Part shown: positions 54,604 to 64,000 of the stretch, one piece after another
Layout of the letters: each line of letters opens with the position of its first letter
Position numbering within the stretch: the first letter of the stretch is position 1
NCBI RefSeq assembly: GCF_029633865.1
Contig: NC_079223.1
Coordinates: 6,014,683-6,078,682 of the forward strand
Direction: 5' to 3'
Source: Lampris incognitus
Taxonomy: Eukaryota; Chordata; Actinopteri; Lampriformes; Lampridae
DNA: 64,000 nucleotides
Notes under the pieces: model-generated
Seen by the model: the letters and a program-made list of their open reading frames with translations, nothing else
Database searches by the model: none
What the model was told of the DNA's origin: nothing
Program-made: the position numbers and the translations under genes

Positions 54604-56039
54604 CAGACCTCAGTGCAATAGCCCTGAGAGAAAGTCCAAGGCAAACCGAAACCCCCGAGGAACACAGCTACAAACAGGGGAAGAAGCAGAGGGCCACACT
54701 TCGTTCCACTGAGAGAGACCACAAGAAGACATTTGAAGGCTCATTTATGTTGGATCCACTCTCTAAGTCAAGCCCTTTCAGTGCCCTCAACATGGACCCC
54801 AGGAAGCATTACTTGAGCTTGGGCTGCAGCAGTGGCAAACTCCCTGTCTCTATGCCCCATCCCATGGCCCGGACCCATCGGCAGACTTCACGCACAGACT
54901 GCCCAGCCGACCGCCTCAAATTCTTTGAAACCCTGCGACTGCTGCTGAAACTCACGTCCATGTCCTCAAAGAGGAAGGAAAAAGAGCAAAGGGGACTGGA
55001 GATCATGGCCTTCATGGGTCACAACAATGAGGTCATTTGGCTGGAGCTGCAGGCATGGCATGCGCGACGCTCCACCAGTGACCAAGACCTGTTCCTTTTC
55101 ACAGCCCGCCAAGCCATCCCTGACATAATCAACGAAGTGCTGCAATTCAAAGTCAACTTTGACAGTCTGAATCCTGGTCGATTTGCCTCAAATCCAGGGT
55201 CAGAGCAGAGCCAGTTAGGCTGTCAGAATTCCCCAGATCTAGTTTGTGGAGAAGGGAGGGAGCCTGCCGTAGCAGAGACAAACCACTGTGGCATAGATCC
55301 CTGGGGCTTTAGCGCCTGCCCACCTTCAACTATGAATGCAGCAGAACCCTTAGGCTCTGGGGCAGGTTGCAGGGATCACCTTCAGCGTCAGCGTTTGGCC
55401 TTTGAACAGGTCAAGCGGGTCATGGAGATGCTGGAGTCTGTGGAAGCATTGTATCCTTCTCTGCAGGCTTTGCAGAAGGACTATGAAAAATACGCAGCAC
55501 GGGACTTCCAGGGCAGGGTGCAGGCACTCTGCCTGTGGCTGAATATCACCCAGGACCTCAACCAGAAGCTGCGCGTTATGGCAACTGTTCTGGGCCTACA
55601 TGATCTGTCCCGTATTGGGTGGCCTGTCTTCGAGATCCCCTCACCTCGTTGCTCCCGTGGCAACGAGGAAGATGACAATGAAGAGGATGAGGAGAATGAC
55701 TCAACAGCCACTTTTACAGCTGATAGTGACGCAGAGGACAGGGATATTGGGGCGGACTGGGAAAAGGGTATGGCTGAAGGAGAGCTATCTCCCTCTCTGA
55801 CACCTAAATTTGCCCGGCTGTTGTCAGAGGACGAGTTTCTCCCAACTGCTGGGCCAGGAAATACAGAAATGACTGGGGGAAGTTCAGTGTTTTGCCCCAC
55901 AGCCATCTACAGGCCATTTGTAGATAAAGCTCTGAAACAGATGGGACTACGAAAACTGATCCTCAGACTGCACAAACTGATGGACCGTTCTCTTCAGAGG
56001 TCGAGGGCAGCCCTGCTCTGCCACACTCCTGCACAGGAG
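54604..56039 (+). CDS. map3k4: map3k4 coding exon 3 (large): regulatory region of the MTK1/MEKK4 kinase
   Basis: This 1436-nt exon encodes roughly residues 75-553 of MAP3K4, the MAP3K that relays GADD45 and stress signals to the p38 and JNK pathways. Conserved landmarks include EHSYKQGKKQRATLRSTERD, the SRTDCPADRLKFFETLRLLL block (from about residue 170), QAWHARR, FTARQAIPDIINEVL, EALYPSLQALQKDYEKYAA, GWPVFEIPSPR and IYRPFVDKALKQMGLRKLIL (from about 509). The first part overlaps the region where GADD45 proteins bind human MTK1. An acidic low-complexity insert lies near residues 427-445, where the family is variable. The acceptor is a tandem CAGCAG (54601-54606), so the exon can start at 54604 or 54607, changing Thr-Asp to Asn. 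The donor follows AQE with GTAAGG. The frame has no stop. Confidence 0.96.
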
Positions 56040-56906
56040 GTAAGGGCTGTTTGGCGATGAAGTAAATCACAATATGTTCAATTTTATGAAATGAATTATA
56101 CTTGAACCTCATATCCACACCATTTTTACAAAGCAATAGTATCTTCCTGCTGCAGGGGCCGCATTTAGTACCAATTATGATTTACTCAAGTATACAGAAT
56201 AAACTAGAATTGGATAAAAGAAGGTGGAATGTAAGATGCAGTGACAAGTTAGATTTACATGCAGCTTGTGTTTTTTTTTTTAACCACCTAAGAAAATATG
56301 TGTTAGGCTGTACTGTTCTTTTTGTAAATGCAGTGCCAAGTGGACGACATATCTAGGTTAATTAAGTGAAAATGTCTTTAAGTCAAGGGCCTTGTTAGAG
56401 TTGTATTAATGTATAGTGCCTTTTTTCTGGATCGGTTCTTCTCTGTTGAATTTGTCCGAGGAACTTAAAGGCCATAAAACTATCCAGAGAGCCGCCGTCC
56501 TCTCACAAGAGGGAAGTGTTTCTGTCATAATGGACGTGGTCTCCGTTAAGATCACGTTACATCTGTTGTCAGGATGGAAGTGGTCACTGAATTTATTTCT
56601 GCAGTGAAGCTAAATGGACATATGTGATGGCTGTTTTATAGTGAGCAGACCCTACACCTAGTGAAGATTCACTGGTGAGTCTGGAGGAGTGCATGACACT
56701 GTCAACAGAGTACCAAGTGATGGAGTATCCGGTACAGCTTCGACACACATATAGTCCACTCCTCTTGTGCTTTGTGGTCGTCCATTTACCTTTTTAGACA
56801 CTAGGTCAGGGAGTTGGTTGGTGCCTCCCAATTATTCAATATTACAATATCTTACTGTCAATTTGATGCATATTGCATTTTTTTAAAAATATTGCAATAT
56901 AATAAA

Positions 56907-56999
56907 TAGCCTGCCACCCAGTGACTGCTGGAATAGGCTCTAGCATCCCAGTGACCCTGAGAGCAGGATAAGCGGTTCAGATAATGGATGAATGGATGA
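56907..56999 (+). mobile_element. SINE-B tail fragment
   Basis: About 90 bases of the 3' end remain, including GAGCAGGATAAGCGG and a GGATGAATGG tail. Confidence 0.78.
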
Positions 57000-57283
57000 T
57001 GTGATGGGGTTTTTTCAGGGGGGGGGGGCTCCTTCCCCTTCCTATCAGTAGTAAAATGTGAAATTTAAAGAAACTACAACAAAGCACATTTGTTTTAAGC
57101 CCCATGTGTTATAAAAGTTAAAAAACCTGAAAACGGGTATGCATTCCTGATTAAATATTTCAACAATTAAAACTCATACATTCAGAGATTTAGAAATCAT
57201 TAAGAGGTTTGATGAGAAGAGAAAAAATATCCTTGCATCAGTAGATATCATTTCACTTCACAGGAATAAACAAATGTATAACT

Positions 57284-57672
57284 GGGCGTCGAGGTAGTGT
57301 AGTGGTCTATTCCGTTGCCTACCAACACGGGGATTGCCGGTTCAAATCCCGTGTTGCCTCTGGCTTGGTCGGGCATCCTTACAGACATGGTTGGCCGTGT
57401 CTGCGGGTGGGAAGCTGGATGTGGGTATGTGTCCTGCTTGCTGCACTAGCGCCTCCTCTGGTCTGTCGGGGCGCCTGTTCAGGGGGGAGTGCAATGTCCC
57501 CCTGGTGAAACTCCTCATTGTCAGCTGAAAAGAAGCGGCTTGCGAAGTATCAGAGGAGGCACGTGGTAGTCTGCAGCCCTCCCCGGATCGGCAGAGGGGT
57601 TGGAGCAGAGACCGGGATGGCTCGGAAGAGTGGGGTAATTGGCTAAATACATTTGGGAGAAAAGGGGGGGGA
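57284..57672 (+). mobile_element. SINE-A with small deletions
   Basis: The head, B box and body are recognisable, with a few short deletions. It lies just upstream of the Tc1 element and its TA repeat. Confidence 0.87.
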
Positions 57673-57780
57673 AACCCCCCCCAATATGGGGGGACCCCCC
57701 CAATATATATATATACACATGTTGATATTCCACTCCTCATTAGTCGAGCACTCAACACCATTGACGGTTTAAAAAAAATG

Positions 57781-57823
<43 letters not shown>
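57781..57823 (+). repeat. TA microsatellite, second Tc1 insertion site
   Basis: A TA run directly abutting the left end of the Tc1 element; it resumes at 59465-59480. Confidence 0.95.
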
Positions 57824-57828
<5 letters not shown>

Positions 57829-59460
57829 TGCATCCGGAAAGTATTCACACCCCTTCACTTTCCCCACATTTTGTTATGTTACAGCTTTATTCCAAAATGG
57901 ATTAAATTCCTTTTTTTTTCATCAATCTACACACAATACCCCATAATGACAAAGCGAAAAAGGTTTTGTAGAAATTTTAGCAAATTTATTAAAAATGAAA
58001 AACTGAAATATTGCATGTACATAAGTATTCACACCCTTTACTCAGTACTTGGTTGAGGCACCCTTGGCAGCGATTACAGCCTCAAGTCTTCTTGGGTATG
58101 AAGCTACAAGCTTGGCACACCTATATTTGGGGTATTTCTCCCATTCTTCTCTGCAGATCCTCTCCAGCTCTGTAAGGTTAGATGGGGAGCGTCGCTGCAC
58201 AGCTATTTTCAGGTCTTTCCAGAGATGTTCAATGGTGTTCAAGTCTGGGCTCTGGCTGGGCCACTCAAGGACATTCATAGACTTGTCCTGAAGCCACTCC
58301 TTCGTTGTCTTGGCTGTGTGCTTAGGGTCATTGTCGTGTTGAAAGGTAAACCTTCGCCCCAGTCTGAGATCCTGAGCGCTCTGGAGCAGGTTTTCATCAA
58401 GGATCTCTCTGTACTTTGCTCCATTCATCTTTCCCTTGATCCTGACTAGTCTCCCAGTTCCCGCCGCTGAAAAACATCCCCACAGCATGATGCTGCCACC
58501 ACCATGCTTCACTGTAGGGATGGTATTAGCAAGGTGATGAGAGGTGCCTGGTTTCCTCCAGACGTGACGTTTGGCATTCAGGCCAAAGAGTTCAATCTTG
58601 GTTTCATCAGACCAGAGAATCTTGTTTCTCATGGTCTGAGAGTCCTTTAGGTGCTTTCTGGCAAACTCCAAGCAGGCTGTCATGTGCCTTTTACTGAGCA
58701 GAGGCTTCCGTCTGGCCACTCTACCATAAAGGCCTGATTGGTGGAGTGCTGCAGAGATGGTTGTCCTTCTGGAAGGTTCTCCCATCTCCACAGAGGAACG
58801 CTGGAGCTCTGTCAGAGTGACCATCGGGTTCTTGGTCACCTCCCTGAACAAGGCCCTTCTCCCCCGATTGCTCAGTTTGGCTGGGCGGCCAGCTCTAGGA
58901 AGAGTCCTGGTGGATCCAGACTTCTTCCATTTACGAATGGTGGAGACCACTGTGCTCTTCGGGACCTTCAAAGCTGTAGACATTTTTTTGTACCCTTCCC
59001 CAGATCTGTGCCTCGATACAATCCTGTCTCGGGGGTCCACAGACAATTCCTTTGACTTCATGGCTTGGTTTCTGCTCTGACATGCGCTGTCAACAGTGGG
59101 ACCTTATATAGACAGGTGTGTGCCTTTCCAAATCAGGTCCAATCAATTGAATTTACTACAGGTGGACTCCAATCAAGATGTATAAACATCTCAAGGATGA
59201 TTAGTGGAAACAGGATGAACCTGAGCTCAATTCTGAGTGTCATAGTAAAGGGTGTGAATACTTATGTACATGCAATATTTCAGTTTTTTATTTTTAATAA
59301 ATTTGCAAAAAAATCTACAAAACCTTTTTCACTTTGTCATTATGGGTATTGTGTGTAGATTGATGAGAAAAAAAAGGAATCTAATCCATTTTGGAATAAG
59401 GCTGTAACATAACAAAATGTGGGGAAAGTAAAGGGGTGTGAATACTTTCCGGATGCACTG
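57824..59460 (-). mobile_element. Tc1 element with IR/DR-type ends and open transposase frame
   Basis: This element of about 1.64 kb lies in intron 3 of map3k4. Its ends begin CAGTGCATCCGGAAAGTATT in both orientations and it sits in a TA repeat. Each end is a long arm of about 210 bases containing two direct copies of AAGTATTCACACC: outer copies near 57838 and 59448, inner copies near 58023 and 59263. This is the IR/DR arrangement known from fish Tc1 elements of the Sleeping Beauty type. The left end has two extra bases (CA) before the terminus, so its exact first base is uncertain. Confidence 0.93.
58042..59061 (-). CDS. Tc1 transposase (DD34E), 339 residues, uninterrupted
   Basis: The frame runs from ATG (MKSKELSVDPRD) to TGA after KGASTKY. 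It shows a paired-like DNA-binding half (YKKMSTALKVPKSTVVSTIR), a GRPAK AT-hook-like patch near residue 58, and the catalytic residues Asp152 (WSDET), Asp243 (QHDNDPKH) and Glu278 (IEHLW) with 34 residues between the last two. The motif before the Glu reads NTIEH where most family members have NPIEH, a substitution close to the active site. No stop or frameshift is present. It is antisense to map3k4. Confidence 0.95.
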   Translation of the reverse strand: MKSKELSVDPRDRIVSRHRSGEGYKKMSTALKVPKSTVVSTIRKWKKSGSTRTLPRAGRPAKLSNRGRRALFREVTKNPMVTLTELQRSSVEMGEPSRRTTISAALHQSGLYGRVARRKPLLSKRHMTACLEFARKHLKDSQTMRNKILWSDETKIELFGLNAKRHVWRKPGTSHHLANTIPTVKHGGGSIMLWGCFSAAGTGRLVRIKGKMNGAKYREILDENLLQSAQDLRLGRRFTFQHDNDPKHTAKTTKEWLQDKSMNVLEWPSQSPDLNTIEHLWKDLKIAVQRRSPSNLTELERICREEWEKYPKYRCAKLVASYPRRLEAVIAAKGASTKY

Positions 59461-59483
59461 TACATATATATATATATATACAT

Positions 59484-59735
59484 CAACACAGATACAGGAA
59501 AATACGTTTTAGTACATTGCAGGTATTATGTGTAATGAATGCCTGCCGAGTAATATATGTAGTGTAATATATGTAAAATATGTAGTATCTTGACTACCTG
59601 AAACAAGCACACACACAGGATTTGTTTACTTGAATATTGATGAGACCTCGGGAGCACAACACAGAACAGCCATCTTGGCAGGCATTCATTACAGAACCTG
59701 CAATGTATTAAAACTTTTTTTCCTGTATCTGTGTT
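59484..59735. mobile_element. Palindromic short element
   Basis: The left arm AACACAGATACAGGAAAA, then TACATTGCAGGT and TAATGAATGCCTGCC, is mirrored on the right with small changes. The full 252-bp segment is therefore an imperfect inverted repeat around an AT-rich centre. No gene lies inside. Confidence 0.78.
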
Positions 59736-59803
59736 CATATTCCGCTCATCATTAGTTGAGCACTTATAACACCATTGACGGTTTCGGAAAAAAACGCTAC
59801 ATA

Positions 59804-59938
59804 TATATATATATTAATTTTTATATAAAATGTAAATATAAAATTTATAAAATATATAATATATATAAAATAAATATATATATATAAATATATATAGCGT
59901 TATATTTATATAGCGTTATATATACACATACACACACA

Positions 59939-59978
<40 letters not shown>
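59804..59978 (+). repeat. TA-rich and TG microsatellites
   Basis: Irregular TA-rich sequence followed by a CA run (59929-59940) and a TG run (59941-59978). Confidence 0.93.
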
Positions 59979-59981
<3 letters not shown>

Positions 59982-60737
59982 CTGTTATTTTTTTTGGGGT
60001 TGCCCCTAAAATCAAATTTTTTTTTTTTGCTGCTGACCTAATTGAGTTTGGTTTGATGGAGTCACTAGAGGTAATTAACTATTAAAAAAATTCTTACTAT
60101 TATGGGTATCGGCACCTTTTAGTTATTATTATTTGTATTACTATTACATATTATTATGTATTATTAAGTATTATTATTGTTACTGTTGTGGGTATTGGCA
60201 CCTTTTTGTTTGACACAGCAAACTGATTTGTTGAATTTGGGTCTGACAGAAAGCATTTTAGCATGTGCTGTCTTTTATACAGCTGATATGTAAAAATCCT
60301 GTGAAGCTGTTAATTGTAGTAATTACCAATTATATGGTAAACTGAATTTTTGCCAAATTTAAAACATATGATTGAAGTGTGTGACAAGATGTTCTAATAA
60401 ATGCCTAGGGAGACGTTATTGGAAGTCAAACAAAACGTCTCCCTCCCGTTGCCAGTCATTAGACATCTTTTGGTCTAGCAGCGGCTCATGTCGGAAGCCG
60501 TCAATGTGAAATATCACGCAGGCAACGTCGGGAGAGGCTAGATTAATATTGCTTTAAGTGCTTGTTGAACTTCAGTTGTGCTTACTAAGCACAAAGAAAT
60601 ATGCAGAAATGTTTGGCTATGCAAAATAACAGTGTAAGAATTTCACATCTTTAAATGAGAAGAACAGCAGGAATGGAAAGGACGGAACAATCAGACTGTT
60701 AACAAGACATTTAAAAGCATTTTGGTGTATTTAGTAA

Positions 60738-60858
60738 TCCATCCATCCATTATCCGAGCCGCTTCTCAGGGTCGCGGGGATGCTGGGGCCTGTCCCAGCA
60801 GTCTTTGGGTGGCAGGCGGGGAGACACCCTGGACAGGCCACCAGTCCATCACAGGGCC

Positions 60859-60893
<35 letters not shown>

Positions 60894-61116
60894 TCATACC
60901 TTGGGACAATTTAGTACGGTCGATTCACCTGACCTACACGTCTTTGAACTGTGGGAGGAAACCGGAGCACCAGGAGGAAACCCACACAGACACGGGGAGA
61001 ACATGCAGAGAACTCCACACAGAGGATGACCCCCAAGGTTGGACTACCCCGGGGCTCGAACCCAGGACCTTGCTGTATAGCGACCGCGCTAACCACGGTG
61101 CCACTGTGCTGCCCCT
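60738..61116 (-). mobile_element. SINE-B, reverse, full length
   Basis: The reverse copy has the tail at 60739-60750, an internal CA run (60861-60891) and the tRNA-like head at the high-coordinate end. Confidence 0.9.
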
Positions 61117-61618
61117 ACCCAGTTTCAATCAATTGCAATTTCAGTGTTAGAGTAATCCATTGCTGATAATGTTGGGAGTACTTGTGACCATTGCTGGCTG
61201 TGATTTATGAAATGCAATGTTGCATCTCTGGTATATTACCAGAAATCAGTAAAAAAAAAAATTAGCCTTCTTTTGCTAGGTAGTATTGATTTAGTGTGGC
61301 CAGTAGAATTTCACAAAATAGCTTTTTGTTACACAGCCTTTGAAAATGCAGTAAAATAACTGCAACTTTTCCACTTTCACTCTCCCACATTCTGGGCCTC
61401 ATTGCAAATATGCATTCTAATCTTGCGTTGTACAAGGCAGTGTGAGAATTAGTTATTAATGGTTAACAAAAGGGCCGTTTGAAACGTAATGTAGTTCATG
61501 TCAGGATCACTGATGCTCTTTGGAGAAAAGGCTTTTGTGTAATTGTGCATATCGGTAAGAGTACAGATACTTGGAAAAGCATCCTCACTAATCTCATTGG
61601 ACTTGTCTTCATCTGCAG

Positions 61619-61879
61619 TTTGCAGACTACCCAGACCCAATGCTGTACAGTGATTACCTGCCAGAGCTGTCCCGCCATGTTTCCTGTAGCGGTCCAGCTC
61701 ATCCGGAGCTGGGGGCAGATCAGGTGTCCTGGGAGGATCTGCGAGAAATGGACCTCCCGTCCTTCCGGCCAGCTTTCTTAGTCCTTTGCCGGGTTCTTCT
61801 CAACGTCATTCATGAATGCCTTAAACTGCGCCTTGAACAGAGACCTGCTGGAGAGCCCTCACTGCTCAGTATCAAACAG
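61619..61879 (+). CDS. map3k4: map3k4 coding exon 4
   Basis: This exon of 261 nt, phase 0 at both ends, encodes residues 554-640. It reads FADYPDPMLYSDY, then SWEDLREMDLPSF and a block essentially identical to the human protein: PAFLVLCRVLLNVIHEC and LEQRPAGEPSLLSIKQ. The acceptor is TTCATCTGCAG and the donor is CAG|GTAAGC. No in-frame stop occurs. Confidence 0.96.
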
Positions 61880-62083
61880 GTAAGCAGTTACCTCGCCATG
61901 CTTGCTTTAGCCCCAGTGCTGAAGACTAACTGAGTCATTACCTCCTTAAATCTCTTCACGTTGCATGTTCCTATATGTGCCGGATGTGAGTTGTTTTTTA
62001 AGGATATTTTATGATACAGCCACGCTGTATGAGAGGAATGTGGTATCAGCCCACTCATGTTGATGTTTATTTGTGCCCTGCAG
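61880..62083 (+). other. map3k4: map3k4 intron 4
   Basis: A short 204-nt GT-AG intron between phase-0 exons. No repeat is seen in it. Confidence 0.93.
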
Positions 62084-62236
62084 TTGGTGCGTGAGTGTAA
62101 GGAGGTTCTCAGGGGTGGCCTCCTGATGAAGCAGTACTACCAGTTCATGCTGCGTGGTGTGGTCACTGATGCTCAGGGCTTACAGACAAATGCCAACATT
62201 GATGAGTTTGAGGAGGATCTGCACAAGATGCTGGTG
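62084..62236 (+). CDS. map3k4: map3k4 coding exon 5
   Basis: This exon of 153 nt, phase 0, encodes residues 641-691. It starts LVRECKEVLRGGLLMKQYYQ and ends FEEDLHKMLV before a GTAAGA donor; the acceptor is TGCCCTGCAG. The matching human segment continues into a long helical region and, far downstream, the catalytic kinase domain. Neither is in the window, so the gene is cut by the right edge. Confidence 0.96.
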
Positions 62237-62751
62237 GTAAGACTACTCTTTACCTTCTCTCCAATACAGTGAAGCTAAAGCTATAAGCCCTCATTCACGA
62301 ATCTTACTAGCAGGTTTACCAATGCAGTAGAGGTAGTAGCGGGGCAGTAGCATTATCTTCATTAATTAACAGGTATTAGTGCTTGACTTTAACGCTTGCC
62401 TCCTTTTGATGATTTGATGTCCTGTAGGAGCTCCATAGAAGCACACTGCTGCACTAAAACACTGCCTGCTCTGTCAAGGCAGTATAGTTTCTAACTTAAT
62501 CATTATCCACATTAAAAAAAACAAAAACATATATATATAAAATGATCCCAAAAGTAATGTCAATTTGTGTCGTTGTTGTCTTCAGAAACCGGTATCAGTA
62601 GCCAATCCTAAGAGACACCATTTGGTGCTACATTTTCAGTTGGCTATTATGGACCATCGTTAAGGGCCAGTTTCCATCTAATTGATTTTGGTTCATGGTA
62701 AACATTTGGGAAGTATGTGATTAGTCGACTAGTTCGTTAAATGTTGCTACC

Positions 62752-62753
62752 CT

Positions 62754-62791
<38 letters not shown>

Positions 62792-63310
62792 TTGGCTGCT
62801 CCCGTTAGGGGGCGCCACAGTGGATCATCCGTTTCCATCTCTTCCTGTCCTCTGCATCTTCCTCTGTCACACCAGCCACCTGCATGTCCTCCCTCACCAC
62901 ATCCATAAACCTCCTCTTTGGTCTTCCTCTTTTCCTCTTCCCTGGCAGCTCCATATTCAGCATCCTTCTCTCAATATACCCAGCATCTCTCCTCCACACA
63001 TGTCCAAACCATCTCAATCCTGCCCCCCTACTTTGTCTCCAAACCGTCCAACCTGAGCTGTCCCTCCAATATACTCATTCCTAATCCTGTCCTTCTTCAT
63101 CACTCCCAGTGAAAATCTTATCATCTTCAACTCTGCCACCTCCAGCTCCACCTCCTGTCAGTGCCACTACCTCCAAACCGTATAACATAGCTGGTCTCAC
63201 TACCGTCTTGTAAACCTTCCCTTTAACTCTTCTCCTGACACTCTTCTCCACCCACTCCACCCTGCCTGCACTCTCTTCTTCACCTCTCTTCTGCATTAGT
63301 TGGCACCAAA
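62752..63310 (-). mobile_element. LINE 3' end with (AGT)n tail, reverse
   Basis: This is the reverse-strand relative of the element at 17462-17963. It has RWFGHVWRRDAGYIERRML and KRRFMDVVREDMQVAG in one frame and VVRPAMLYGLEVVAL in another. The trinucleotide tail lies at 62754-62790. It is 5' truncated and frameshifted. Confidence 0.8.
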
Positions 63311-63798
63311 AATACTAGTTAAACTTTATCATTATTTTATTAATGTACACATTTAAATTACATATCTACACAGTTTGCACTGAAATGTCATGTCTTCCTA
63401 GTCAAATGTTGCTTTATGAAAACAGAGCGTCCTTAGCCTGTTCGGCAGAGTTGCCACGTCCGCTTCTAATAAGCGACTTTGGGCTTCTTCTTTTTTAAAG
63501 TCGCTTGACTGGGGCACCGCTGACAGTAACACAGTAGAGTGCCTGCAGCTTTAACCAGTGAACTTGGATTACCACAGCATTTGTGTGGCGCAGTGCCACA
63601 CAAAATCAGTGCCATACAAAGTCAAACCTCAGTTAGGGCCCATTTTTGAGTATGGGCCCTGACTGAGATTTAAGGCTTTTTTTTATATAACAGCGATGGC
63701 CATGATAACATAGGTCGGTTTTACTCTTGTACGTTGTGACACACAGTAAACATTTGTAATTTTTAGAGTCACAAGCAGTAGTTTTGTCTCTTCATATA

Positions 63799-63946
63799 AC
63801 CATCCATCCATCCATTGTCCAAGCCGCTTATCCTGCTCTCAGGGTCACGGGGATGCTGGAGCCTATCCCAACAGTCGTTGGGTGGCAGGCGAGAAAACAC
63901 CCTGGAAAGGCCACAGGGCCCACACACACATACACACACATACACA
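63799..63946 (-). mobile_element. SINE-B tail part, reverse
   Basis: Only the tail and adjacent body are present. The copy ends in a short CA run. Confidence 0.8.
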
Positions 63947-64000
63947 CCATGGAAATTCAAAATCCAATGATACAGCGTTATTAAAATCTTCTACCTGATG

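Larger units (their letters stand above)
56040..61618 (+). other. map3k4: map3k4 intron 3
   Basis: This 5.6-kb intron contains a SINE-B tail fragment (56907-56999), a SINE-A (57284-57672), the second Tc1 element with TA-repeat flanks (57824-59460), a palindromic short element (59484-59735), TA and TG runs (59800-59980) and a reverse SINE-B (60738-61116). The stretches 56041-56906 and 59985-60737 hold nothing further that I recognise. Confidence 0.85.
62237..64000 (+). other. map3k4: map3k4 intron 5 (cut by window edge)
   Basis: No further map3k4 exon is recognisable before the right edge. The stretch holds a reverse LINE 3' end (62752-63310) and a reverse partial SINE-B (63799-63946). The sequence at 63311-63798 is AT-rich, with nothing identified. 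Confidence 0.75.

Overview
The window looks like teleost fish nuclear DNA. Its two recognisable host genes are split into vertebrate-type exons with GT-AG introns, and the rest is a dense layer of fish-type repeats: tRNA-derived SINEs, Rex3/RTE-like, L2-like and other LINE pieces, two Tc1/mariner elements with open transposase frames, short hAT-type elements, and many micro- and minisatellites. I see no bacterial-style operons, CRISPR array, rRNA or intact tRNA gene.

Host gene 1 is kcnk1 (TWIK-1 two-pore potassium channel) on the minus strand. Its three coding exons are 29148-29502, 22447-22842 and 17106-17365. They join in phase into a complete 336-residue protein. Exon 1 lies in a CpG-rich promoter region (about 29.1-30.1 kb). 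Intron 1 is 6.3 kb and intron 2 is 5.1 kb; both hold transposon insertions.

Host gene 2 is map3k4 (MTK1/MEKK4, a stress-activated MAP kinase kinase kinase) on the plus strand. The window holds a very short inferred first coding exon (41733-41764) and exons 2-5 (54265-54455, 54604-56039, 61619-61879, 62084-62236). Together these encode the first 691 residues. The kinase domain lies beyond the right edge. The two genes are divergent, with about 12 kb between their start codons.

Layout. 1-17 kb is a repeat-rich flank downstream of kcnk1. It is dominated by a 2.4-kb array of a 23-bp minisatellite that has grown inside one copy of a four-copy dispersed repeat (called R1 here). 17-30 kb is kcnk1. 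30-41.7 kb is intergenic, with a GC-rich promoter-like patch near 31.2-31.7 kb, a 1.2-kb Tc1-like element with an open 346-codon transposase, a 37-bp minisatellite and a perfect 84-bp inverted repeat just upstream of map3k4. 41.7-64 kb is map3k4. Its 12.5-kb intron 1 carries a broken transposon-like gene split by a SINE, plus a Rex3-like LINE whose catalytic motif is damaged. Its 5.6-kb intron 3 carries a second Tc1 element with an open 339-codon transposase and IR/DR-type ends.

The most notable pattern is that tandem arrays repeatedly sit inside mobile elements: 23 bp in R1, 21 bp in a hAT-type element, 37 bp in a transposon-like unit, 30 bp in a LINE reverse transcriptase, and TG runs in SINEs. 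The very long open frames over several arrays follow from unit length and composition and are not evidence of protein coding. I did not find a convincing new multi-gene biological system.
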